From: Alphaproteobacteria bacterium
GTDB lineage: Bacteria > Pseudomonadota > Alphaproteobacteria > Micropepsales > Micropepsaceae
Length of the DNA: 64,000 bases
NCBI GenBank assembly: GCA_017308475.1
Contig: JAFKEU010000004.1
Coordinates: 124,001-188,000, forward strand
Reading direction: 5' to 3'
Of the stretch, positions 41,149-48,502 are shown in pieces. Each line of letters begins with the position of its first letter. Position 1 is the first letter of the stretch. The notes beneath the pieces were generated by a model, which worked only from the letters and a program-made list of their open reading frames with translations, had not been told where the DNA came from and ran no database searches. The translations under genes were made by a program, and so were the position numbers.

Positions 41149-41168
41149 AATCCCTCTCTGTCCGCCAT
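41149..41168 (+). repeat. Putative attR: copy of tRNA-Ser 3' end
   Basis: Identical over 20 bases to 23021-23040, in the same orientation and 18.1 kb away. A GTTC-like T-loop remnant (41140-41143) precedes it, but no tRNA body does. This is what remains when an element integrates at a tRNA 3' end. Confidence 0.7.
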
Positions 41169-41189
41169 ATTGCCCTGTATAGCCACACA

Positions 41190-41246
41190 CTCTGGCTTCT
41201 CATCGAGCACGATCCTGTTCGGTTCGACAAATACGGCGCACTTCAT
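41190..41246 (-). pseudogene. 5' stub of a zinc-dependent alcohol dehydrogenase gene
   Basis: The minus strand reads MKCAVFVEPNRIVLDEKPE, the typical first strand pair of medium-chain alcohol dehydrogenases ('MkA.vf..p..i.l.e.p.P'). Similarity stops after 19 residues, about 20 bases before the tRNA-end repeat, where the frame simply reads into the repeat. The rest of the gene is missing. Confidence 0.5.
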
Positions 41247-41468
41247 CTGCTTGGCCACAGGATCGCCGCCGGCTGCAGGTCGGGCAGCAGATAGCGGTAG
41301 CCCCCGACGCCAAAAGAGTCATCACGGGCCCGGACCGAGCAGGCCCTCTGGTAGCGCTAAAATTACGGTGTAATTGCATCCGCGCATAAAAGTTGCGACG
41401 GATGGCCTGAGCCCTTAGAAGTACATCCGGGCCCCCGGATTCTGATTTCTTCTCCATCCCGCCGAACG

Positions 41469-43490
41469 ATGCGCCGCAATTCAATCGCACTTGCCGTCCT
41501 GCTCGTTTTGCCGATGTCCGCGCGCGCCGAAGTGGATGCGCCGGGGATCACGAACTATCCGGCCGCCTTCTTCCGCGACCTGCAACCGGTCAATGCGGCA
41601 GACATGGTGCGTCTGCTGCCCGGGTTCCAGATTCACAATGGCGATCTGGGCGTGCGCGGCTATTCCGGATCGGCGGGCAACATCCTGGTGGACGGCCAGC
41701 GCCCCACCAGCAAGGAGGAATCGCCCGAGGCGATCCTGGAACGCATCCCAGCCGAGGCCGTGGACCATATCGCGCTGATCCGCAGTGGCGCGGCCGGATA
41801 CGACATGCATGGCTATGCCCTGCTGGTGAATGTGGTGCGTTCCACCAAGTCCTCGCTGCAGGGGAGGGTGGAAGTCCAGGAAGTTCACTCCCATTCCGGC
41901 TATTCGGTGCCCCGGATGGAATCGGAGATCAACTGGCAGGGCGAGGAAAGCTCGCTGAACCTGGCGGGGGTCCTCTACCAGGCCATCGACAACGGGCTGG
42001 GCCGCGGCTTTCGCAACCAGATTGGCCCCGACGGCACGCCGATCACGCTGGCGCGATACGCCTATCCTCGCCTGGGCGAAGGCGGCCAGACGAGCGCCGA
42101 ATTCCGCCAGAGGCTGCCGATCGGCGAATTGACCCTGAACGGCGTGGCCAAGCAGGATTTCTGGCACGCCGACATCAGCCAGGACATCACCTACCCCGCC
42201 CCGCAGATCCAGCCCGCCAAGGATCGCTGGCGCCAGCGCAGCGGCGAGCTGCAGGCGCGCTATGAAACGACCTTGAGCGACGATGAGCAGCTTCTGGTCC
42301 TGGCCAGCCATCGCACGACCGAGAAGATATCGCGCAACATGTCCTATGCGCCTGCCGCGATCAGCGTGACCGCCGACCGCGCCGGCAGCCGCGAATCCAT
42401 CCTGCGCGGCGTCTATCGCCGCCAGGACGGCGAGATTTCCCTGAACGCCGGCGCAGAGGGCGCGATCAATATTCTCAACAGCCGCAATTCGCTGGTCACC
42501 AACGGCGTGCCGGTCGGCCTGCCCGCCGCCAACGTGCGGGTCGAGGAACAGCGCGGCGAGGGCTTTGTCGCCGGCACCTGGCGGGCCACCCCCACCCTGA
42601 CGGCCGAGGTGGAGATGCGCTATGAGACCTCGGTCCTCAGCCAGAGCGGCGACACCAACCTGTCCAAGCCGCTGTCCTACGCCAAGCCGCGCCTGCAGAC
42701 GACCTGGCGGCCCTATCCCGGCGACGAGCTGCGATTTTCGGTCGAGCGCCGCATCGGCCAGCTGAACTTTGACGACTTCGTCAGCTCGGCCGACCTGCTC
42801 AACAACAATGTCGAAGCGGGCAACCGCAACCTGGAGCCGGACCGCACCACGCGCATCGAACTGACCTGGCAACGCCGCTTCTGGCAGCGCGGCTCGCTGA
42901 CCGTCACAGCCCAGCGCGACGACGTCGCCGCGCTGATCGATCACATTCCGGTCTTCAATACGGACGGCAGCGTCTATGACGCCAACGGCAATATCGGCAA
43001 CGGCCAGCGCGACCGGCTGCAGGCCAACCTGACGATGCCGCTTGATCCCCTGTGCATGGCGGGCTTCACCGTGCAGGCGGCGGGCAACCTCAATCATTCC
43101 GAAGTCACCGACCCGGCCACGGGGCAGCCCCGCCCCTTCTCGGGCAACCAGCCCTTCGATGGCTGGGTATCCCTGACCAAGGATATGCCCAAACAGCGCC
43201 TGCGCCTGGGCATGACAGTCGCTTCGCCGTCGGACTATCCCTACTACAAGGCCAACGAGTTCGAACGCGACCGCTATCCGGCGCGCCTGTCGGCCTTTGT
43301 CGAGTACCGGCCCCGGCCGCAATGGACGGTCCGCCTGTTCGGCGAGCGGTTGACCCAGGCCCCCACCCTGCGCGACCGCACCATCTATGACGGCCTGCGC
43401 GGCGCCACCGCCATCGCCTATGTCGAAGATCGCGCGCTCAACACCGGCATGATGCTGGGCATCAACGTCCAGCATACCTTCCAGGACTGA
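41469..43490 (+). CDS. TonB-dependent outer-membrane receptor
   Basis: A 673-residue receptor with a Sec signal (ALAVLLVLPMSARA). The plug domain contains MVRLLPGFQIHNGDLGVRGYSGSAGNILVDGQRP (key words LLPGF, VRGY, ILVDGQRP) and IERI-like LERIPAEAVDHIALIRSG. A beta-barrel follows to a C-terminal ...MMLGINVQHTFQD ending in an aromatic-acid pair instead of the usual Phe/Trp. No TonB box is obvious, and it is short for the family (OMP_b-brl_2 type). Next to an alpha-L-rhamnosidase it likely imports plant oligosaccharides. Confidence 0.85.
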   Translation: MRRNSIALAVLLVLPMSARAEVDAPGITNYPAAFFRDLQPVNAADMVRLLPGFQIHNGDLGVRGYSGSAGNILVDGQRPTSKEESPEAILERIPAEAVDHIALIRSGAAGYDMHGYALLVNVVRSTKSSLQGRVEVQEVHSHSGYSVPRMESEINWQGEESSLNLAGVLYQAIDNGLGRGFRNQIGPDGTPITLARYAYPRLGEGGQTSAEFRQRLPIGELTLNGVAKQDFWHADISQDITYPAPQIQPAKDRWRQRSGELQARYETTLSDDEQLLVLASHRTTEKISRNMSYAPAAISVTADRAGSRESILRGVYRRQDGEISLNAGAEGAINILNSRNSLVTNGVPVGLPAANVRVEEQRGEGFVAGTWRATPTLTAEVEMRYETSVLSQSGDTNLSKPLSYAKPRLQTTWRPYPGDELRFSVERRIGQLNFDDFVSSADLLNNNVEAGNRNLEPDRTTRIELTWQRRFWQRGSLTVTAQRDDVAALIDHIPVFNTDGSVYDANGNIGNGQRDRLQANLTMPLDPLCMAGFTVQAAGNLNHSEVTDPATGQPRPFSGNQPFDGWVSLTKDMPKQRLRLGMTVASPSDYPYYKANEFERDRYPARLSAFVEYRPRPQWTVRLFGERLTQAPTLRDRTIYDGLRGATAIAYVEDRALNTGMMLGINVQHTFQD

Positions 43491-43571
43491 GCCGGGCCGC
43501 CGGTTGTCAATCCGCCGGCAGCGGCCCATGATCGCCTTCAGCACCGTCGATCGAAAAGAACGGAGCGGGGG

Positions 43572-45947
43572 ATGGGATTGAGGATATCGGGGCTTCTGCT
43601 TGCGTTGCTTCTGCTGGCCGCACCCGCCCCGGCGCAGGAAGCAAGCGATGGCTGGATCACCGATCCCCGCGCGAATGCCGACGCCGGTCCCGTCGAACTG
43701 CACTTCCGCCGGATCATGGTGCTGGACAGCAAGCCCATGGTCCTGCCCATCACGATCACCGCCGACAACCGCTATGTCCTTTATGTCAATGGCCGACGCG
43801 TCGCGGCCGGTCCTTCCGAAGGCACGCTGGCGCACTGGCGCACCAGGACCATCGACCTGGCGCCCTTCCTGAAGGCCGGGCGCAACGTGGTCGCGGCGGT
43901 GGTGTGGGACTGGATACGCGCGCGTACCAGCATTGAAGACCTTCCGGTGGCTCACACGCTGGGACCACAGACCGCGCCCATCGCCTGGCAGAGCGCCGCG
44001 CTGGGCTTTCGCGTCACGGGTGGAGGCGTGGATACCGCGCGCCCCGGCTGGCGGGTGGAGATGGATCATGGCCGCACGCCGCAGAACGGCCGGGCGCAGG
44101 TGCCGCGCGGGCGCTATTACGTCGCGAGCGCGCCCGAAGTGATCGATGCCGCCAAAACCGACTGGGACTGGGCAGGCCCCGAAGAGACGGGCACCGGCTG
44201 GACCGATGCCGTGCCGGCGCCGGCCGCCGCCAGGCGCACACTGATCGCCGACAGGCTGCCGCAGCAGAGTTTCACCTCCGCCGATCCCGGCAAGGTGGTG
44301 CGCAGCGACCTTGCCGGTGCTGAAACATTCCCCGCCAGGCCCATCACCATTCCGGCGGACAGCCATGTCCATATCCTGATTCGGCGCGACGCCATGATAA
44401 GCGCCTATCCCGAACTGACCGTGTCGGGCGGCGCGGGCGCGACCATCAAGCTCACCTATACCGAGGCGCTATATGACGCCGACGGCCACAAGGGCGACCG
44501 CAACCTGGTCGGCGACCGCAAGGCACTGGGCATCCACGACACCTTCCTGCCGGATGGCGCGCGGCGCACCTTCGCGCCACTGTGGTGGCGCACCTGGCGC
44601 TATGCCGACTTTGACATCAAGACCGGGACCGCGCCCCTGACGCTGGAAGGCCTGCGTCTGTTCGAGACCGGCTATCCTTTCCGGAAGATCGGCCATTTCC
44701 ACAGCAGCGACCCGGTGCTGAACAGGATCTTCGAGGTGGGCTGGCGCACCGCTTTGGTTGACGCGCACGAGACCTATATGGACAGCTCCTATTGGGAGCA
44801 GCTGCAGTATACCGGCGACACGCGGCTGCAGATGCTGATCTCCTATGCGGTCGGCGGCGATCCGCGCCTGGCCGAACAGGCGATCGACGCCTTCGCAGAG
44901 TCCGTGTCGGACGGCGGGCTGCAGCAGGGCGCCTATCCCAGCCGCAGCACCAACGTCATCGCCACTTTCTCGCTGGCCTGGGTCGGCATGCTGCACGACT
45001 GGTCCTGGCAGCAGCCCGACGCCGGCGTGATCGTGCGCCACCTTCCGCGCATGCGCACCGTGCTGGGCTGGTTCGTGCCGTGGCTGCGGCCCGACGGCCT
45101 TCTGGGCAAGAACCCGCAATGGAATTTCATCGACTGGGTGAACAGTCCCAACGACCGCGAGCTGTTCCCTTCCTACGGCAAGGACGGCGGAAGCTGCCTG
45201 ACCACGGTTCTGTGGCTGGGAGCGCTGCGCCAGGGCGCCGAACTGGAGACCGCATATGGCGACAAGGCACAGGCCGCTGCCGATACGGCACGCGCGGACA
45301 GTGCAAGGGATGCCATCCGCGCCCATTGCTGGGACAAGGACAAGGGCCTTTATGCCGACAATGCCGATTTCACCCGGTTCAGCCAGCACATGAACCTGCT
45401 GGCGGTGCTGTATGACGTGGCCTCGCAACAGGAAGCGCCCGCCATACTGGAACGCATCACCGTGCCCGGCCACGGCATCGACGCGCCGCCCGGCATGTTC
45501 ACCACCACCTATTATTTCGCCTGGTATCTCGTGCGCGCCTTCGAACATGCCGGCATGCAGGACCGCTATCCGGCGCTGCTCAAGACCTGGCGCGACCTGC
45601 TGGAACTCAACTATACCACTTGGCCGGAATCGCGCGGCAACACCCGCTCCGACACCCACGCCTGGAGCGCCCATCCCACCGCTGACATGCTGAACATCAT
45701 TGCCGGCATCGGCCCGGGCGCACCTGGCTATGCCAAGCTGCGGGTGGAACCGGTGCTGGGCGGGTTGACATCGCTGGACGCGGCGGCGGCCATGCCGCGG
45801 GGCCGGGTATCCGTGCGCTATGCCGCCAGCGGCGGAAAGCTGGAAGCGGTGATCGACCGGCCGGCCGGCCTGCCCGGTGACTTCATCTGGAAGGGCAAGC
45901 GCTACCCGCTGGCGGCAGCGCACAGCCGCTTCGAGTTGCCGCTCTAA
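43572..45947 (+). CDS. Alpha-L-rhamnosidase (GH78)
   Basis: A 791-residue exported glycosidase (signal LLLALLLLAAPAPAQ) that should release L-rhamnose from glycans. An N-terminal jelly roll (RYVLYVNGRRVAAGPSEG) is followed by a second beta domain and then the (alpha/alpha)6 barrel, where DSSYWEQLQYTGDTRLQ (about residue 400-416) is the GH78 acid-loop block, LPRMRTVLGWF follows, and NTRSDTHAWSAHPTADML with AYLKLRVEP-like YAKLRVEPVLGG end the catalytic part. Its stop overlaps the stop of the convergent gene by four bases. It sits 81 bases after the TonB receptor gene, likely in the same unit. Confidence 0.88.
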   Translation: MGLRISGLLLALLLLAAPAPAQEASDGWITDPRANADAGPVELHFRRIMVLDSKPMVLPITITADNRYVLYVNGRRVAAGPSEGTLAHWRTRTIDLAPFLKAGRNVVAAVVWDWIRARTSIEDLPVAHTLGPQTAPIAWQSAALGFRVTGGGVDTARPGWRVEMDHGRTPQNGRAQVPRGRYYVASAPEVIDAAKTDWDWAGPEETGTGWTDAVPAPAAARRTLIADRLPQQSFTSADPGKVVRSDLAGAETFPARPITIPADSHVHILIRRDAMISAYPELTVSGGAGATIKLTYTEALYDADGHKGDRNLVGDRKALGIHDTFLPDGARRTFAPLWWRTWRYADFDIKTGTAPLTLEGLRLFETGYPFRKIGHFHSSDPVLNRIFEVGWRTALVDAHETYMDSSYWEQLQYTGDTRLQMLISYAVGGDPRLAEQAIDAFAESVSDGGLQQGAYPSRSTNVIATFSLAWVGMLHDWSWQQPDAGVIVRHLPRMRTVLGWFVPWLRPDGLLGKNPQWNFIDWVNSPNDRELFPSYGKDGGSCLTTVLWLGALRQGAELETAYGDKAQAAADTARADSARDAIRAHCWDKDKGLYADNADFTRFSQHMNLLAVLYDVASQQEAPAILERITVPGHGIDAPPGMFTTTYYFAWYLVRAFEHAGMQDRYPALLKTWRDLLELNYTTWPESRGNTRSDTHAWSAHPTADMLNIIAGIGPGAPGYAKLRVEPVLGGLTSLDAAAAMPRGRVSVRYAASGGKLEAVIDRPAGLPGDFIWKGKRYPLAAAHSRFELPL

Positions 45948-46759
45948 GGCGAGCCGATCTGGATGCCGAAACCGTGTTTCGGGCCGGGTGCAATCTGTGC
46001 GCAGGTGTTTCCGGCGATGGGACGCTGACCGAACATCGCCCCGCCGATCCGCACACCGCCCGTCAGGATCGTGCTGTCATGGATCACCGTCTGGGGCTTT
46101 TCCTCGCACAGCCACCGGCCACGGATGCGCACGGCGTTGCGGTTGAGATAGCGCACATAGACGACGGGATCGCCAAAGCGGTCCAGCAGTTCGATGGTGC
46201 TGCGGTCGGGCCGGTGCAGGGTCAGCCCCGCCACCATCAGAAAGTCCAGCCGGTTCTCGCGGATGATGTAGACAATATCGTTGCTCCAGTCATAGCCAAG
46301 CGCATCCACCATCAGCCCCTCCCGCGTGCGGGTCAGGATCGGGCCCGGACATTCATGCGCCATGAACGGCCGGAACGGTCCGTCGCCGCGCGCCATCACC
46401 CGGTCGGTGCCCAGCGCCACCACCAGATCGCCCGGCCGCGACGGGCAGCTTCCGGCGGGCGTGGGCTCGCCCGCCGGGATCAGCGGACCGGTGGGCATGG
46501 GCGGCGGCGGAAACAGAATGATCCAGGCCAGCCAGCCGGTGGCTGCCAGCGACAGGATCGCGGCGACCACGCTCAGGAGCCAGTTGGGCGAAATATCGCG
46601 AAAGCTCAGTTCCGCCACCGCCAGCAGGCACAGCATGGTGGCCAGCGCGCCCACCACCACGGGCTGGGTCAAGTCATGGGGAAACAGCAGCAGGAAGATC
46701 GCGATGCACGCCACGACCCTCAAGGCCGTCATCACATCTTGCCGTTCCGGCCGGACCAT
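45944..46759 (-). CDS. Membrane protein of unknown function under PadR-type operator
   Basis: A 271-residue protein with three N-terminal TM segments (ALRVVACIAIFLLLF; PVVVGALATMLCLLAVAEL; WLLSVVAAILSLAATGWLAWI) and a Pro-rich link (FPPPPMPTG). An exported C-terminal domain has four Cys (GSCPSR, HECPGP, WLCEEK, NTCAQI), probably two disulfides. I do not recognise the family. The ATG at 46759 has GCGGAGG upstream. A CTACATCGTAG-type operator (46781-46791) lies 22 bases upstream of the start, so it is probably controlled by the PadR regulator encoded at 47142. Confidence 0.65.
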   Translation of the reverse strand: MVRPERQDVMTALRVVACIAIFLLLFPHDLTQPVVVGALATMLCLLAVAELSFRDISPNWLLSVVAAILSLAATGWLAWIILFPPPPMPTGPLIPAGEPTPAGSCPSRPGDLVVALGTDRVMARGDGPFRPFMAHECPGPILTRTREGLMVDALGYDWSNDIVYIIRENRLDFLMVAGLTLHRPDRSTIELLDRFGDPVVYVRYLNRNAVRIRGRWLCEEKPQTVIHDSTILTGGVRIGGAMFGQRPIAGNTCAQIAPGPKHGFGIQIGSP

Positions 46760-46780
46760 TGGCGCCTCCGCTAATTTGTT

Positions 46781-46791
46781 CTACATCGTAG
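46781..46791. promoter_or_regulatory. Putative PadR operator 1
   Basis: CTACATCGTAG, arms CTAC/GTAG. On the minus strand, CTACGATGTAGAACAAA closely matches CTACAATGTAGAGCAAA upstream of padR. It precedes the gene at 46759. Confidence 0.6.
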
Positions 46792-46837
46792 ATATAATGC
46801 CGCGCGGGCCCACTTGACGGAAGACGGCCATTACCAA

Positions 46838-46847
46838 TACAATGTAG
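46838..46847. promoter_or_regulatory. Putative PadR operator 2
   Basis: TACAATGTAG with arms TACA/TGTA. It is a second site upstream of the membrane-protein gene, between the two divergent genes. Confidence 0.5.
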
Positions 46848-47105
46848 ATAAAATAACGGGTGCCACGGGCCGGCGTGCATGCCCTAGCCAGGAGCGGGTT
46901 CCCATTTATCCGCCTCCCCCGCCGCGGGTGATAGAATCCCGCGACAAGACGACTGCTGCGGAAAAGCGCATGTAGGACAAACGGGAGGGGGACGCGATTT
47001 TGATGCGAAATCGCTGCGGCATTCCGCGATATCCGCATCCAAGGGCGCTGGAAAGCTGACCGGGCTTTGCGGCCCGCCGTCCCTCGCCGGCCATCAACCC
47101 GCAGC

Positions 47106-47136
47106 TTGACGAAAGGTCACGAAAACTACAATGTAG
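47106..47136 (+). promoter_or_regulatory. padR promoter with overlapping operator 3
   Basis: TTGACG (47106-47111), 16 bases, TACAAT (47128-47133). The -10 lies inside the perfect palindrome CTACA-A-TGTAG (47126-47136), six bases before the padR ATG. Repressor binding would block the promoter: a simple autoregulatory switch. Confidence 0.6.
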
Positions 47137-47141
47137 AGCAA

Positions 47142-47489
47142 ATGACCGAAACCCTGGGCCAGTTCGAGCAGATTGTCATGACCGCCATCGTGGCGCTGAA
47201 CGACAATGCCTATGGCGTCACCATTCACGCCAAGGTCGAGGACCTGGCCCGCCCCCGCAAGGTCACCCGTGGCGCGGTCTATGCCACCCTTGACCGGATG
47301 GAGGACAAGGGACTGATCGCCTCGTGGATGTCCGAGCCCACGCCCGAGCGCGGCGGCCGCTCGCGCCGCCACTACCGGCTGGAAAAGTCCGGACTGCAGG
47401 CGCTGAAGGAATCGGCGCGCACCGCCCGCCGCCTGATCGACACCATCGCGGAAAATCTTGGGGGACTGGGATGGAAGGCGCCGCGCTGA
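47142..47489 (+). CDS. PadR family transcriptional regulator
   Basis: A 115-residue winged-helix repressor. FEQIVMTAIVALNDNAYGVTIHAKVEDLARPRKVTRGAVYATLDRMEDKGLIASWM (in parts: 'LNDNAYGVTIH', 'VTRGAVYATLDRMEDKGLI') is the PadR wHTH, then RGGRSRRHYRLEKSGLQALKE is the wing. The family binds palindromes and dimerises by its C-terminal helix. The ATG at 47142 opens the domain; the leader is only a few bases. The next gene starts inside its 3' end, so the two are coupled. Confidence 0.9.
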   Translation: MTETLGQFEQIVMTAIVALNDNAYGVTIHAKVEDLARPRKVTRGAVYATLDRMEDKGLIASWMSEPTPERGGRSRRHYRLEKSGLQALKESARTARRLIDTIAENLGGLGWKAPR

Positions 47490-48493
47490 ACACGCCACCG
47501 GAAAAGCTTGACCGCATCGTGCGATTCCTGATTCCTCCGGCTGCGCGCGAGGCAGTGGCGGGCGATCTGTGGGAGACCTATCAGGGTCCGGCGCAATATG
47601 CCCGCGAAGCCTTTCGCACCGTGCCATTCGTGGTGTTCAGCCAGATGCGGCGCCATTTCAATCTGCCCGCACTGATTCTACAGGCGATGGTTCTGTATGC
47701 CTGCCTGGGTGCCTGGGCAGCGGGTGTGTTGTTGCCGCTGCTGATGGTGGCCGAAGCCTACCAGCCCGCCAGCCGCCCGACCCCGCGCCGTGCCATGCGC
47801 GAGGCAATCCTGGTTGCCTTTGCGCTGGTGATGTTCCTGCAGATGGTGCGGAATTCCTATCATGGCCTGTCGCCCCTGACGGTGAACGGGGTGTGGCTGG
47901 GCATCGGGTTGTTCTTCGTCGGCCCCTGCCTGGTACCTTTTCTGTGCCTGCTGCGCACCAGCCTGATCGTGCGCAGCGACAAGCGCCCCACCCTGGCCAA
48001 TCGCGACTGGACGGCTGAGGACCTATCCCGCAACCGGGCGCGGTTCCTGGCCGGTCTACGCGGCGCCCAGCTTCTGGAAGCCGCCCTGCTGGGCGCCATG
48101 GCGCTGGTGTCGTGGCGCCTGCCGGGGCTTGGCGCGCCGGGCCAGATGCTGGCGCTGTTCTATGCGGTCGCCGCGCTGTTCCTGCTGCTGAACGCGCCTG
48201 CCGCCGGCCAGGCCGGGGATTTCCTGACGGTGCGCGCCGGCTATCAGCGCGACCTTATGCGCCACCAGCAGATGCGCCGTTTCCTGTGGTGGCTGTGGTG
48301 CGCCCCTGCCTTGCTGGTGCTGCACGCCAACGCGGTCCAAACCGCCGGCAGCGGCCACCTTGCCGACGGCGTGCTGCGGGCCATCGCCGCGCTGATGCTG
48401 TGCTTCTTCGTCTCGGCGCTGAACCGGGAAAGCGCGGGCTGGACCCAGGAACAGATAGGCCTGCTGAACCGGATGCGCGACCGGCTGGCCTGA
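47471..48493 (+). CDS. Multi-pass membrane protein with permease-prefix-like N-terminus
   Basis: A 340-residue protein. The first 45 residues (RIVRFLIPPAAREAVAGDLWETY) resemble the short cytosolic 'permease prefix' element that often follows PadR regulators ('E.v.GDL.E.y'). Six or seven hydrophobic segments follow (LILQAMVLYACLGAWAAGVL; AILVAFALVMFLQMV; VWLGIGLFFVGPCLVPFLCL; LLEAALLGAMALVSW; MLALFYAVAALFLLLNA; LLVLHANAV; LRAIAALMLCFFVSAL). It overlaps padR by 19 bases. PadR-membrane protein pairs commonly respond to membrane stress; the substrate is unknown. Confidence 0.72.
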   Translation: MEGAALNTPPEKLDRIVRFLIPPAAREAVAGDLWETYQGPAQYAREAFRTVPFVVFSQMRRHFNLPALILQAMVLYACLGAWAAGVLLPLLMVAEAYQPASRPTPRRAMREAILVAFALVMFLQMVRNSYHGLSPLTVNGVWLGIGLFFVGPCLVPFLCLLRTSLIVRSDKRPTLANRDWTAEDLSRNRARFLAGLRGAQLLEAALLGAMALVSWRLPGLGAPGQMLALFYAVAALFLLLNAPAAGQAGDFLTVRAGYQRDLMRHQQMRRFLWWLWCAPALLVLHANAVQTAGSGHLADGVLRAIAALMLCFFVSALNRESAGWTQEQIGLLNRMRDRLA

Positions 48494-48502
48494 CCGGTTC
48501 TT

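Larger units (their letters stand above)
40838..41468. other. Island right border region
   Basis: This 631-base stretch has no intact gene. In order it holds two terminators, a perfect 10-bp inverted repeat GGAACATGCC-TTG-GGCATGTTCC (41122-41144), the tRNA-end repeat (41149-41168), a short alcohol dehydrogenase 5' fragment on the minus strand (41190-41246) and, beyond it, an open minus-strand frame ending in ATGA overlap with that fragment (GVGGYRYLLPDLQPAAILWP), probably another gene remnant. Confidence 0.6.

Noticed and set aside
41481..44372. 963-codon open frame on the minus strand opposite the TonB and GH78 genes
   Set aside because: Third-position GC makes the antisense strand stop-free. 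The sense strand carries clear TonB receptor and GH78 signatures.
46674..46880. Minus-strand 68-codon frame between the PadR genes
   Set aside because: It covers the operators and has no conserved content; the intergenic role explains the region.
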